Assembly: GCF_024699945.1 (NCBI RefSeq)
Contig: NZ_JAJOMY010000001.1
Location: forward strand, 1,798,001-1,862,000
Direction: 5' to 3'
DNA from: Phenylobacterium sp. J426
GTDB taxonomy: Bacteria; Pseudomonadota; Alphaproteobacteria; Caulobacterales; Caulobacteraceae
DNA: 64,000 bases
Shown here piece after piece: positions 41,109-51,129 of the stretch. A program made the position numbers and the translations under genes. Numbering within the stretch: the stretch's first letter is position 1; every line of letters starts with the position of its first letter. The notes under the pieces are model-generated. The model was given only the letters and a program-made list of their open reading frames with translations. It was not told the DNA's origin and did not search any database.

Positions 41109-41153
41109 TCCCTCTCCTGAAAACCGAAGTTCTGAGCCCACTGGGCCCGCCGG

Positions 41154-42292
41154 TCAGGCGAGCCCCTTCTGCGGGTTGATCAGGTATTTCTCGCCGGTGG
41201 CCCGTCGGGCGTAGGCGCGCAGGGTCTCGATATCGAGCGCCTCCGCCAGGCCGATCTCGGCGGTGTAGTGGCTGGCGAAGGTGGTCTTCAGCTCGGACGC
41301 CACGCGCTGGCGCAGCTTCTGGGCGGCGTCTGCGCCGATCTTGGCGAGGAAGGGCGTCAGCAGGAAGCCGTTGACGCCCCACGAGAAGCCGAAGTTGCGC
41401 GTCAGCTCGGTGGGCCCGGTGTCGAGCCCGCCATAGATGTAGAGTTGCTTGAAGGTGTTGGAGCCGTAGCGGCTGTAGGCGGCGCCGCGGCTGGCGGCGA
41501 TCTCCATCGCGGAAAGGATCTGGCTCCCCTGCTTGCCGCCGCCGATCGCGTCGAAGGCCAGGGTCGCGCCGGTGGCGGCCACCGCCTCCACCAGCTTTTC
41601 GAAGAAGGCCGGATCGGAGCTGTCGACCACCCACTCCGCACCCTGGTCGCGCAACAGCTTCTCCTGAGTGGCGCTGCGGACGACATTGACCAGCGGGACG
41701 CCGTCGGCCTTGCAGATCCGCACCAGCATCTGGCCCAGGTTCGAGGCGGCGGCGGTATGGACAAGCGCCGAGTGGCCTTCCCGGCGCATCGTCTCGACCA
41801 TCGCCAGGGCGGTCAGCGGATTGACGAAGCAGGAGGCGCCGTCGGCTGGGGGTAGCGTCCGCCGGCAGCGGGAGCACGTCTGCGGCCTTCAGAAGGCGGA
41901 AGCGGGTGTACATGCCGCCGCCGATCATCGCGACGGTGCGGCCGAGCAGCGCCTGGGCCTCCGGCGAGGGGCCGGCTGCGATGACGACGCCCGCGCCCTC
42001 GTTGCCCACCGGCATCGACTGGCCCATCCGCGCCGTCAGCATGCGCATGGCGGGCTTGGGAATCTCGGCCGTCAGCACCGGCTGTTGGTCCGTACCCGAT
42101 TTCCGAAGCGTCGAGAGGTCCGCCGGCCCGGTTAGGAGGCCAAGGTCGGAGGGGTTGATCGGCGAGGCCTCGACGCGCACCAGGATTTCGTCGGCCCCCC
42201 GGTTGGGGTACGGGCGCTTCGACCAGCGAGAGCTCCAGAGTCGCGTCTTCACGCACGAGCGTGCGCAGTTCTAGGCCTTGGTCTTGCGGCAT
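41154..42292 (-). pseudogene. Medium-chain reductase/quinone-reductase-like protein, two frame breaks
   Basis: Three frame segments combine into an NAD(P)-dependent, probably zinc-free medium-chain reductase of about 378 residues. The start (MPQDQGLELRTLVREDATLE) reads to the C6 run 42195-42200, the next frame holds ILVRVEASPINPSDLGLLTG and GNEGAGVVIAAGPSPEAQAL to the G5 run 41848-41852, and the last holds the Rossmann part (ALVHTAAASNLGQMLVRICK). Removing one base at each run restores it. It is the first host gene beyond the attachment site. Substrate unknown. Confidence 0.8.
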
Positions 42293-42513
42293 GGGCGCCC
42301 TCCATTCGCGGGTTTCGCCCGCGCTCTGCAACGTCAGATAGACCTACGCCCGGTCGAGCAGAAGTCCTTTTGGGGCAAGTTGTTGCGCGCGCGCCGCGTT
42401 TTGGAAAGTTGGGTTGGTCGAACACCGAAATTTATGTGGCGCAGCTGCAATAAATAGTCCGTACTTCCTCTGCTCAGGCCGCCCATTCAGAGGCGCCGAG
42501 GGGAGGAAATCAG

Positions 42514-45486
42514 ATGACCAAGAGCAGATTCTTCTGCAGCGCATCCGCCATGGCCGCCGCGTTGGCTTTCGGCGCGGCCGGGCAGGCCGCGGCGCAGGCC
42601 GCCCAGGCGACGGCCCAGCAGGGCGGAACCACCGTGGGCGAAGTCGTCGTCACGGGCTCGTTCATCCGCGGCACGCCCGAGGATGCGGCCTTGCCGGTCG
42701 ACGTGATCAGCCAGGAGGACATCGAGCGGCAGGGCGCGCCCTCGACCCTCGAACTCATCAAGCAGCTTTCGGTGTCGAGCGGCGTGCTGGGCGACACCAA
42801 CCAGTTCGACCCCCGCGCCCAGGGCTCGGAAGGTTCCGGCTCGGTGAACCTCCGAGGGCTCGGGGCTCAGCGGACCCTGGTTCTGATGAACGGCCGGCGC
42901 ATGTCGCCCAACCCGTTCGGCCAGGCCGGCGCAGGCATCGTGGACACCAACACCATCCCCTCCGTGGCGGTGGGCCGCGTCGAGGTGCTGAAGGAAGGCG
43001 CGGCCGCGCTCTACGGTTCGGACGCCATCGGCGGGGTGGTCAACTTCATCACCCGCTCGGGCTTCGACGGGCTGGAGACGTCCGGCAGCTATCGTCTGAT
43101 CGACGGCTCCAAGGGCGATTACACGGCCGGCGTGCTCTGGGGGCACGCCTGGGACAACGGCAACATCCTGTTGAGCGGCGGCTGGCAGCACCGTTCGGAG
43201 CTGAAGGTCACGGACCGCGACTGGGCGACGCGGCCGTTCGCGGAGAACCCCGAAGGCGGCTGGTCCGGCGGTTCCAGCGTGACGGGCTTCGTCCCGGTGA
43301 CGCAGACCGCCGCCGGGGCCTGGGTGCCTCTGCTGCCCGGCGTGCTGGACGCGGGCTGCGGACCGCTCGGCGGCATCCCGGTCGCGGGGACCATCCCGCA
43401 ATGCCGGTTCCACTACATCGAGTACGACAACCTCACCGAGAAGGAGGACCGGTACCAGCTGTACGGCGAGATCAACGCTGATCTCGCCGACAACCATCGA
43501 CTGCACATCGAGGCCCTTTGGGCGAAGACCGACGTCCCGAACTGGAAGACCTCGCCGTCGTACCTGACGCTGCAGACGCCGACGGCCACCACCAACCCGA
43601 CGGTCGGCTCGCTGACCCCGGCGGTGCTGGCTGGCTGGTTCGTGCCGGCGGCGAACCCCGGCCTCGTCGCCTACCGCGCGGCCAATCCGGGCGCGGTTCC
43701 GGCAGCGGCGACGGGCGTCCACTTCCCGGGGGTGTTCTACCGGCCGCTTTCGTTCGGCGGGAACGACATCTTCGGCGACCAGAACGAAGGGTCCTCCGAG
43801 GGGTTGCGTCAGTACGAGGCCATGCGCGTGTCGGGCAGCCTGCGCGGCGACCTGCCGTGGATGGGCATCGGCTACGACCTGGCCCTGACGTACGGCCAGC
43901 AGACCGGCCGCCGCACCGGCTACGACACCATCGTCTCACGCCTGCAGCTGGCGCTCCGTGGCTACGGCAGCGCGGCCAGTGGGGCGGCCGGCGGCTGCAC
44001 CGCGGCGGAGACCAACAACTTTACCACCAACGCCGGCAACACGGCGATCGGCTGCTACTGGTTCAACCCGTTCTCGAACGCGTTCCCGGACAACGCCATC
44101 AGCGGTCAGCCCAGTCCGCAATACAACGCCGCCCTGGCCAACAACCCCGACGTGATCCGCTGGTTCTTCCAGCAGGTGGCCACCAAGCAGACCCAGCGCC
44201 TGTTCGTGGCCGATGCGGTGCTGAACGGAACGACGGGGATCGAGCTCGGCGGCGGCGAGGTCCGATGGGCCGGGGGCCTGCAGTTCCGGAAGGACGGCTT
44301 CGAGTCGGAGTACAACGACCTCAGCGACGTGGACGCGACGCCCTGTATCGACACGCCGATCACCGGCGCCGGGAACTGTCCGTCACGGAACGGCGCCCTC
44401 GTGTTCCTGGGCACCGGCGAAGAGGCGGACCTGGAGCGCTACGTGTGGGCGGCCTTCGCCGAGCTGAGCGTTCCGGTGACAGACGCCATCCAGCTGCAGT
44501 TGGCGATCCGCTACGAGGACTACGAGCAGGTCGGCACGACCACCAATCCGAAAGCCAACATCCGCTGGCAGCTGACGGACTGGCTCGCGCTGCGCGGCTC
44601 GGTGGCGACCACCTTCCGCGGTCCGCCCCTGACCCAGCTGAACCCCAGCAGCGTGACGGCCCTGTCGTTCATCGCCGGCTCCTTCCGGGCCATCGATCTG
44701 TTCGGCAACCCGAACCTCGAACCTGAGACGGCGGACAACTACAGCATCGGCGCCATCTTCAACATCAACCGCTTCAAGGCGACCGTGGACTGGTGGCGGT
44801 TCGACTTCGACGGGCCCATCGTCGGCGAGCCCTCGGCCTCGATCGTGAACACCATGTTCCCGGCGAGCGGACCCAACCAGTGCTCCAACGCGGCGCTCCG
44901 CTCTCGCTTCACGTTCCAGGGCGATTGCGCGGCGGCGAACATCGCGCGGGTTCGGACGCAGTGGGTGAACGGCCCCAACATCAAGACCTCGGGCATCGAC
45001 GTCCTGGCCGATTACGATTTCGGGGAGGTGCTCGGCGGCGCCCTGCGGGCGGGCGTCTCGGCGACCTATACCCTCGAGTATAAGATCGCCGACGTGGTGG
45101 TCGAAGGCACGCGGGTCGAGCGCGCCTACGACGCGGTCGGACTGCTGAACTATCAGCAGATCGCCACCTCGCTGCCGCAGCTGAAGGGCTCCGGCTACGT
45201 CGAATACACCAGCGGGCCGCACAACCTGCGCTTCACCGTCAACTACATCGACGGCTACACGGATCAGCGCCCGACGATCAGCGGCGCCGGGAAGAAGATC
45301 GACGAGACCTGGCTCGCGGAGATCGACTACCGGGTGATGCTGCCCTGGGACACGACGGTCACGCTGTCGGTCGACAACCTCTTCGATCAGGATCCAGCCT
45401 TCGCCCGGCTGGACCTCAGCTACGACCCATTCACGGGCAATGCGCTGGGCCGAACCTACAAGGTGAGCGTGCGCAAGCGCTTCTGA
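42514..45486 (+). CDS. TonB-dependent outer-membrane receptor 1
   Basis: The 990-residue protein has a signal peptide (residues 1-30, ending GQAAAQA), a TonB box (EVVVTGSF), the plug domain (GSVNLRGLGAQRTLVLMNGR, RVEVLKEGAAALYGSDAIGG) and a 22-strand barrel ending in the typical terminal phenylalanine (YKVSVRKRF). It imports a scarce nutrient with energy from TonB-ExbBD. Substrate cannot be deduced. ATG 42514 follows GAGGGGAGGAAAT. A paralogue follows directly. The 221 bp upstream (42293-42513) hold no gene. Confidence 0.92.
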   Translation: MTKSRFFCSASAMAAALAFGAAGQAAAQAAQATAQQGGTTVGEVVVTGSFIRGTPEDAALPVDVISQEDIERQGAPSTLELIKQLSVSSGVLGDTNQFDPRAQGSEGSGSVNLRGLGAQRTLVLMNGRRMSPNPFGQAGAGIVDTNTIPSVAVGRVEVLKEGAAALYGSDAIGGVVNFITRSGFDGLETSGSYRLIDGSKGDYTAGVLWGHAWDNGNILLSGGWQHRSELKVTDRDWATRPFAENPEGGWSGGSSVTGFVPVTQTAAGAWVPLLPGVLDAGCGPLGGIPVAGTIPQCRFHYIEYDNLTEKEDRYQLYGEINADLADNHRLHIEALWAKTDVPNWKTSPSYLTLQTPTATTNPTVGSLTPAVLAGWFVPAANPGLVAYRAANPGAVPAAATGVHFPGVFYRPLSFGGNDIFGDQNEGSSEGLRQYEAMRVSGSLRGDLPWMGIGYDLALTYGQQTGRRTGYDTIVSRLQLALRGYGSAASGAAGGCTAAETNNFTTNAGNTAIGCYWFNPFSNAFPDNAISGQPSPQYNAALANNPDVIRWFFQQVATKQTQRLFVADAVLNGTTGIELGGGEVRWAGGLQFRKDGFESEYNDLSDVDATPCIDTPITGAGNCPSRNGALVFLGTGEEADLERYVWAAFAELSVPVTDAIQLQLAIRYEDYEQVGTTTNPKANIRWQLTDWLALRGSVATTFRGPPLTQLNPSSVTALSFIAGSFRAIDLFGNPNLEPETADNYSIGAIFNINRFKATVDWWRFDFDGPIVGEPSASIVNTMFPASGPNQCSNAALRSRFTFQGDCAAANIARVRTQWVNGPNIKTSGIDVLADYDFGEVLGGALRAGVSATYTLEYKIADVVVEGTRVERAYDAVGLLNYQQIATSLPQLKGSGYVEYTSGPHNLRFTVNYIDGYTDQRPTISGAGKKIDETWLAEIDYRVMLPWDTTVTLSVDNLFDQDPAFARLDLSYDPFTGNALGRTYKVSVRKRF

Positions 45487-45511
45487 CCCGATCCACACCC
45501 AAGCCTCTTCG

Positions 45512-45541
45512 CGCCGCCGGGCCACCCGGCGGCGTTCTTTT
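45512..45541 (+). terminator. Rho-independent terminator after receptor 1
   Basis: CGCCGCCGGG (45512-45521) and CCCGGCGGCG (45525-45534) form a perfect 10-bp stem with a 3-nt loop, followed by TTCTTTT. It separates the two receptor genes, which are therefore likely transcribed apart. Confidence 0.85.
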
Positions 45542-45549
45542 GGTAACAC

Positions 45550-45585
45550 GGGTACGATTCCGAAACTGGGTACGTTGCCGTACCG
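45550..45585. repeat. Direct repeats upstream of receptor 2, candidate operator
   Basis: Two adjacent 18-bp units begin with GGGTACG (45550-45567 and 45568-45585), and the second contains GGTAC-GTTGCC-GTACC as an inverted repeat. The position about 90-120 bp before the second receptor start suggests a regulator site. No known binding protein is implied. Confidence 0.45.
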
Positions 45586-45671
45586 TAAGTTTGATGGAAT
45601 TCTCGCTCCGCTCAGGGGGTGGTGCAGCCGTGCACAAGACGCGGCGGGCCTCCCTGAGGGGAGGAAATTCG

Positions 45672-48600
45672 ATGACGAAACGCAGTTATTTCTGCGGCGG
45701 CTCTCTGCTGGCCGTCACCCTCACACTTGCTGTTGCTTCGCCGGTTTCGGCGCAGTCGACGGGCGCCCGCCCGACCGACGTGGAAGAAGTGGTCGTGACC
45801 GGCTCGTTCATCGCCGGCGCCCGCGAGGACGCCGCCCTGCCGGTCGACGTCACCACGGCGGCCGATCTGCAGAAACAAGGCTCACCTACCATTGTCCAGC
45901 TCGTGAAGGCCTTGCCGGCGGCGGCCGGTTCGATCGGGGAAAGCAACCGGTTCCTCGGGAACACCGCCGGCTCGGCGACGGTCAACCTGCGCGGCTTCGG
46001 CTCCAATCGGACGCTGGTGCTCATGAACGGCCGCCGCATGGCGCCTTCCCCGGGGACGGTGGCGCTCGCCGGCGTCTATGACATCAACCTCATCCCGCAG
46101 GCGGCGGTCGGCCGCATCGAGGTGCTGAAGGGCGGGGCGGCGGCGACCTATGGCTCTGAAGCCATCGGCGGGGTGGTCAACTTCATCACCCGCAGGGACC
46201 TCGACGGCTTCGAGGTCAGCGGCAACTACAACTACATCGACGGGTCCGAGGGCGATTACGACGTCAGCCTCGCCTGGGGCAGCCGGTTCGACCGCGGCTC
46301 GGTGCTACTGACGGCGGGCTACCGCCGGCGCAGCGAGTTGCGCACCACCGACCGCGACTGGGCGCTGCAGCCGAACGCCAACAATCCTCTGGGCGGCTGG
46401 TCGGGCGCCGGAAATCCGGGCGTCTATCAGTTCTTCAGCGTGGGTACGCCGACCGGCGCCGTGAACCTCGGCGGCGGCGTCTATGGACAGCCTCCGGCCA
46501 GCGCCGCGAACCCCGGCCGCAACATCACCCTGACCAGTTTCAACGACGCCGGCTGCCTCGAACTGAACGGATTCCGCAACGCCGCCGGCACCTGCCTCTT
46601 TCAGTACAGCCGCTTCGACAACCTGGTGAACGATGAGGATCACTACCAGGTCTACGGCGAGGTGAATTTCGACGTCACCGACGACATCCGGTTCCACGCG
46701 GAGGGCTTCTGGTCGCGGCACGACGTGCCCGACGAGCGGGTGTCGCCCACGCAGTCGACCATCGTCTTCCCGACGCCCATCGCGGCGTCCGGCGGCTCGC
46801 CCGGCGGCGGCACGTCGCCGTTCCCGGCGCTCGCGGCCAATGAGGCGTCGAGGTTCTTCATCCCGTTCGCCAACCCAGGCCTGCAGGCCCTCTTCGCCTC
46901 CGGCTGCGCGGGAATCGTGGGCCCGACCGCGGCGGTGACGCCGGCGGTCGTGTGCAACGCCATCCAGAACGGCGTGACCGCTTCCCAGACCGGCTGGCGG
47001 CCTCAGGCTTACGGCGGCAATCCGCTGTACCCGGACGGCGCCGATCACCAGCGACGGGCGGTGGACGCGTTCCGCGTCTCGGCCGGCTTCAACGGCAAGC
47101 TCAACGACTGGCTGAACTTCGACGCCGCCGTGACCTATATGGACGCCCGCGGGACCTTCGAGACGCCGGACGAGGTGACGAACCGCGTCCAGCTCGCCTT
47201 GCGCGGTCTGGGCGGGCCGGGCTGCAATCCGAACACGGGCACGCCGGGAGCTGGCGCCTGCCAGTGGTTCAATCCGTTCTCGAACGCGATCCAGGCCGAC
47301 GCCGTCTATGGCGGGGTCAACCCCTACTACCGCCAAACGGCCGTGCCGGCGAACACCAACACCCGCGAGCTGTTCGAGTGGATGCACCAGACCATCGTGG
47401 CGGAGAACACGTCCCAGACCCTGGTGGGCGACCTGGTGTTCAGCGGCACGGCCTTCACCGTGCCCGGCGGCGACGTGCAGTGGGCTGCAGGGGCGCAGTT
47501 CCGCTACGACCGGCTGGCGATCAATGCGGTGGACGACCGCTTCAACATCGACGCCAATCCCTGTGTCGACGACATCGACGACGGCCTTCCCCGCTGCACC
47601 ACGGCCACCGGGGTGACGAACTTCGTCGCGGCCGTCCGTGAGAGCGACCTCGACCGCAATGTGAAGGCCCTGTTCGGCGAGGTGAAGATCCCGCTGCTGG
47701 ACAACCTCGATGTGACCCTGGCGGTCCGCTACGAGGACTTCGGCGGCTCGATCGGCTCGACGACCAATCCGAAGGCGGACGTGCGCTGGCAGGTTCTCGA
47801 TTCGGTGGCCCTGCGCGCCTCGGTGGGCACGACCTTCCGGGCGCCGCCGCAGGCGGCCGTGAACCCCGGCTTCGCGCGCATCAACAGCGCCTTCACCGAT
47901 CCCACGTCAGGCGCGACCCTCTATCGGCCCGCGGACACCTACGGCAATCCGAACCTCGATCCGGAGACGGCCGACTATTACAGCGTGGGCCTGATCTTCA
48001 ACCAGAGTCCGGTCAGCGCGACGCTCGACTACTGGAGCTTCGCCTTCAAGGACGAGCTGACCACCGAGACGGCGGCGCGGATCTTCACCAGCATGTTCCC
48101 TTCGGCGTCCCCGGCGGCCTGGCAGTGCGGCAACGCCGCGTTGCGCAACCGCTTCACTTTCGCCGCGGGCACGACTTTCGTGGGGCCTGACGGCACGAAC
48201 TGCCACCCGTCGAACCTGCTCGCCGTGCGATCCAACAACATCAACGGTCCGAGCGTCGATACGTCGGGCGTTGACTACCAGCTCAATCTCCGGCTGCCGG
48301 AGTATAGGGAGGTCGCGTTCACCGCCGGCTTCGAGGGCTCCTATCTGATCGAGTACAAGCGCGGCGAACTGAAGACCCTCGAGGGCACCGTCATCGAGGC
48401 GGCGCTGGACCGGGCGGGCAAGTCGGAGCTGGTCTCGGCGTTCTATTCGTACCCTCGGGTGAAGGCGAACCTGTTCCTCAACGCCAGCGTCGGCGGACAG
48501 AACCTGCGGGCAACCCTGCGGTATGTGTCCAAGCTCAGGGACCGGAACCACGACATCGACCCCGCGACCGCCGGCGTCCAGGAAGCCACCATCAAGGCCT

Positions 48601-48779
48601 ACCACCAGCTCGACCTGACCTATCAGGCGCTGCTGCCGTGGGACACGACGCTGACGCTGAAGGTCGACAACGTGTTCGACAAGGATCCGCCGTTCGCGTG
48701 GAGCCAGTACAACTATGACTACACGCTGGCGAACCCGCTTGGCCGGGTGTTCGGCGTCGGCCTGAAGAAGCGGTTCTAG
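45672..48779 (+). CDS. TonB-dependent outer-membrane receptor 2
   Basis: The ATG at 45672 is preceded by GAGGGGAGGAAAT, nearly the same leader as receptor 1, and begins MTKRSYFCGGSLLAVTLTLA with a signal peptide to about residue 29. The 1035-residue protein has TonB box EEVVVTGSF, plug (ATVNLRGFGSNRTLVLMNGR) and barrel ending in GLKKRF. It is clearly a paralogue of the preceding receptor, with longer extracellular loops, so the ligands may differ. A longer upstream frame is not favoured. Confidence 0.92.
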   Translation: MTKRSYFCGGSLLAVTLTLAVASPVSAQSTGARPTDVEEVVVTGSFIAGAREDAALPVDVTTAADLQKQGSPTIVQLVKALPAAAGSIGESNRFLGNTAGSATVNLRGFGSNRTLVLMNGRRMAPSPGTVALAGVYDINLIPQAAVGRIEVLKGGAAATYGSEAIGGVVNFITRRDLDGFEVSGNYNYIDGSEGDYDVSLAWGSRFDRGSVLLTAGYRRRSELRTTDRDWALQPNANNPLGGWSGAGNPGVYQFFSVGTPTGAVNLGGGVYGQPPASAANPGRNITLTSFNDAGCLELNGFRNAAGTCLFQYSRFDNLVNDEDHYQVYGEVNFDVTDDIRFHAEGFWSRHDVPDERVSPTQSTIVFPTPIAASGGSPGGGTSPFPALAANEASRFFIPFANPGLQALFASGCAGIVGPTAAVTPAVVCNAIQNGVTASQTGWRPQAYGGNPLYPDGADHQRRAVDAFRVSAGFNGKLNDWLNFDAAVTYMDARGTFETPDEVTNRVQLALRGLGGPGCNPNTGTPGAGACQWFNPFSNAIQADAVYGGVNPYYRQTAVPANTNTRELFEWMHQTIVAENTSQTLVGDLVFSGTAFTVPGGDVQWAAGAQFRYDRLAINAVDDRFNIDANPCVDDIDDGLPRCTTATGVTNFVAAVRESDLDRNVKALFGEVKIPLLDNLDVTLAVRYEDFGGSIGSTTNPKADVRWQVLDSVALRASVGTTFRAPPQAAVNPGFARINSAFTDPTSGATLYRPADTYGNPNLDPETADYYSVGLIFNQSPVSATLDYWSFAFKDELTTETAARIFTSMFPSASPAAWQCGNAALRNRFTFAAGTTFVGPDGTNCHPSNLLAVRSNNINGPSVDTSGVDYQLNLRLPEYREVAFTAGFEGSYLIEYKRGELKTLEGTVIEAALDRAGKSELVSAFYSYPRVKANLFLNASVGGQNLRATLRYVSKLRDRNHDIDPATAGVQEATIKAYHQLDLTYQALLPWDTTLTLKVDNVFDKDPPFAWSQYNYDYTLANPLGRVFGVGLKKRF

Positions 48780-48803
48780 ACGGCATCCTCCAGGGGAGCT
48801 TTG

Positions 48804-48830
48804 GGGCGCCGGCGACGGCGCCCTCTTTTT
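48804..48830 (+). terminator. Rho-independent terminator after receptor 2
   Basis: GGGCGCCG (48804-48811), loop GCGA and CGGCGCCC (48816-48823) form a perfect 8-bp stem followed by TCTTTTT. It ends the receptor transcript before the convergent DUF6491 gene. Confidence 0.87.
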
Positions 48831-48849
48831 GCTGCGGTCGCGGGTGGGT

Positions 48850-49269
48850 TCAGGGCTTGGCCTTGGGCGGCAGGGCCGCGACCTCGGCCGGCGTCAGCTT
48901 GCGGACACGCCGGACCGTGCAGCGCTGCGGTCCGATCGTCGAGGGTACGATCAGTTCGGCGTCGAGGCCGGAGCAGATCGTCGAGCCGCCGCGCGACCGG
49001 ATGCCGATCTGCTGGCTCCAGTCGATCTCGTGGCAGCCTCCGAACAGCTCCAGCCGGTAGATGTCCTTCACGCCAACCCGGACGTTGACCACCTCGTCAT
49101 TCTCGGCGGCGAAATTGTTGACCTGGTTGGCCCAGAAGCACTGGCGCCTGGGCTTGGCGGCGTCGTCGGCCGGCGACTTGGCGGCGACCGGGGCGGCCGC
49201 GAGGGCCAACGCCGTCAAGCCAGCGCCGACCGCGAGAGCCCCGGCGGCGAGGCGGGTCTTGATGTTCAT
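48850..49269 (-). CDS. DUF6491 family secreted protein
   Basis: This 139-residue protein has a signal peptide (to about residue 30, APVAAKS) and the DUF6491 pattern CFWANQVNNFAAENDEVVNV, VRVGVKDIYRLELFGGCHEI and GIRSRGGSTICSGLDAELIV, with conserved cysteines. It is common in Caulobacterales and related groups, located in the periplasm, with no known function. It stands alone between the receptors and mnmC. Confidence 0.8.
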   Translation of the reverse strand: MNIKTRLAAGALAVGAGLTALALAAAPVAAKSPADDAAKPRRQCFWANQVNNFAAENDEVVNVRVGVKDIYRLELFGGCHEIDWSQQIGIRSRGGSTICSGLDAELIVPSTIGPQRCTVRRVRKLTPAEVAALPPKAKP

Positions 49270-49328
49270 GTCTCGGTTCCTGGCAGGAATGTCCCCCGAG
49301 CGGCGCGAATATAGGCCGAGTACAGCAA

Positions 49329-51065
49329 CTACGAAACCTCGCGTGCGGGGAAGCGAGCAGGGTCGACCAGCGCCTGCGCCTCGGCGGGGAGCGGCGAGGG
49401 CGCGCCCAAGGCCAAGGCGGCGACGTGGTCGGCCAGCAGCGGCGCCATGGCGAAGCCGCGCGAGCCGAAGCCGGTGAGCGCCAGCACGTCCGTCTGGCCG
49501 CTGACGCCGGCGATCGGCAGCCGGTCCGGCGTGACCGCGCGAACGGAGGCCCGCCCCTGCAGAGGGGCGTGCGCCAACTGCGCGGAGAGCTCGGGAAAGG
49601 CGCGGGCCAGACTGGCGAGGTTGCGAAGGTGGTCTTCCGGCCGCACGTCGCTGCCTGTGTCGTCCCGATCGTGGGTGGCGCCGAAGAGCGCGCCGTCGCG
49701 GGTGGGAAGCACATACCCGCCCCAGGCCGCGGCGAAGCCGATCTGCGCCTGCGAGGTCCAGCTCGCCTGGCCGCGGACCGGCTGCAGCGGCAGCCCCGGG
49801 AGGAGGATGCGCGCGCCCAGACCCGCCGCGACGATGACGACGTCGGCGTCCAGTTCCTCGATGCGGGAGACCGTGCGGCGTTCGACGTCGCCCAGCCAGG
49901 CCGCCAGGATGCGGGCGGGCTCGACCACCAGGGCGGTGCGCTGATCGAGGCAGATGGGCGCCGGACCGGCCAGGCGCGCCGCGGCCTGCTCTGTCGAGAG
50001 GAGGGCGAGGCTGCCGGGCTCGAACAGATCGGAGCCGGCGATCTTGCCGAACCGCTTCGGGTCGCGGTCCGACATGGCGAGCTGCAGCACGCCCTCGGCG
50101 ATGATCGCCTCCGGCAGGTCGCGAAAGAGGGCCGCCGCCCGGGCGAAGGCTCGGGCGAACAGCCGAGCTGGAGCGCCCAGGCCGGCGTCGAGGCGCGGCG
50201 TGACCAGGGCGGCGGGGTTCCCCGACCCGGCGGCCCCAGGCCGGTCCGCCTCGACCACGACGACTTCACCGCCCAAGGCCCGCACCGCGCGCGCCGCCGA
50301 CGCGCCGGCCACGCCCGCGCCGACGACGGCCACCCGTCGCGCGCCCGCGTCCTGAGCCTGACCGGGCAGACGGGCTTCGAGCCGTTCCCGCTTGCGGCCG
50401 AAGCCGGGCCGCTTCTCGACGGTGAAGCCGGCGGCGGCGAGGCCGCGGCGAACCTGGCCGGCGACCGTGAAGGTGGCCGCGTGGGCGCCGGGAGCCGAGC
50501 GCGCGCCGACCAGGCCAAGGACCTCGTCGGACCACATCTGGGGATTCAGGGCCGGCGAGAACCCGTCGAGGAACCAGACGTCCGCCCGGCCGGTCCAGCC
50601 GGAGAGGGCTTCGCTCACGTCGCCCACGAAGATGTCGACGATCGCGGCGAGCGTCGGCAGCTCGATCCGGTGGAGGCCGCGGGCGCGGCCCGGCCAGCGG
50701 GCGACCAGCGCCTGGACGATCTCCGCCAGCTCGGGCCAGCGCCCGAGCGCGCGGGCGGCCTCATCGGCGCCGATCGGGAAGCCCTCGACGGTGAAGATGT
50801 GCAACTGGCCGCCCGGGGGACGCGTGCGCCGCCAGAGGTCCAGCAGGGCCGCGATGTTCAGCCCGGTTCCGAAGCCGAGTTCGCCGACGACGAAGCGTCG
50901 CCGGCCCGCCCAGGCGTCGGGCAGGCCACACCCCTCCAGGAACACCGCGCGCGTCTCGGCCAGGCCGTCTTCCGCCGAGAAATAGACGTCTCCGAACAGC
51001 CGCGACCGCGGCTGGCCGTCATCGGTCCAGTCGAGCGGGCTTGCAGTCATGGGCTCAGGCGTCAT
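49329..51065 (-). CDS. mnmC: Bifunctional tRNA modification enzyme MnmC
   Basis: MnmC completes the mnm5(s2)U modification of the wobble uridine in some tRNAs. The N-terminal methyltransferase half (about 1-240) has FVVGELGFGTGLNIAALLDL and DVWFLDGFSPALNPQMWSDE. The C-terminal FAD half begins with VAVVGAGVAGASAARAVRAL and ends with LTGFGSRGFAMAPLLADHVA. The 578-residue length is slightly shorter than the E. coli enzyme. A second start 15 bases downstream (MTASPLDW) is equally likely. Confidence 0.92.
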   Translation of the reverse strand: MTPEPMTASPLDWTDDGQPRSRLFGDVYFSAEDGLAETRAVFLEGCGLPDAWAGRRRFVVGELGFGTGLNIAALLDLWRRTRPPGGQLHIFTVEGFPIGADEAARALGRWPELAEIVQALVARWPGRARGLHRIELPTLAAIVDIFVGDVSEALSGWTGRADVWFLDGFSPALNPQMWSDEVLGLVGARSAPGAHAATFTVAGQVRRGLAAAGFTVEKRPGFGRKRERLEARLPGQAQDAGARRVAVVGAGVAGASAARAVRALGGEVVVVEADRPGAAGSGNPAALVTPRLDAGLGAPARLFARAFARAAALFRDLPEAIIAEGVLQLAMSDRDPKRFGKIAGSDLFEPGSLALLSTEQAAARLAGPAPICLDQRTALVVEPARILAAWLGDVERRTVSRIEELDADVVIVAAGLGARILLPGLPLQPVRGQASWTSQAQIGFAAAWGGYVLPTRDGALFGATHDRDDTGSDVRPEDHLRNLASLARAFPELSAQLAHAPLQGRASVRAVTPDRLPIAGVSGQTDVLALTGFGSRGFAMAPLLADHVAALALGAPSPLPAEAQALVDPARFPAREVS

Positions 51066-51129
51066 CGGGCGCGGAGAAGGGCCGCCGGCCTGTGGGCGGC
51101 CCGGGTCTCAAGCGAGCCTGGCGAGGGGC

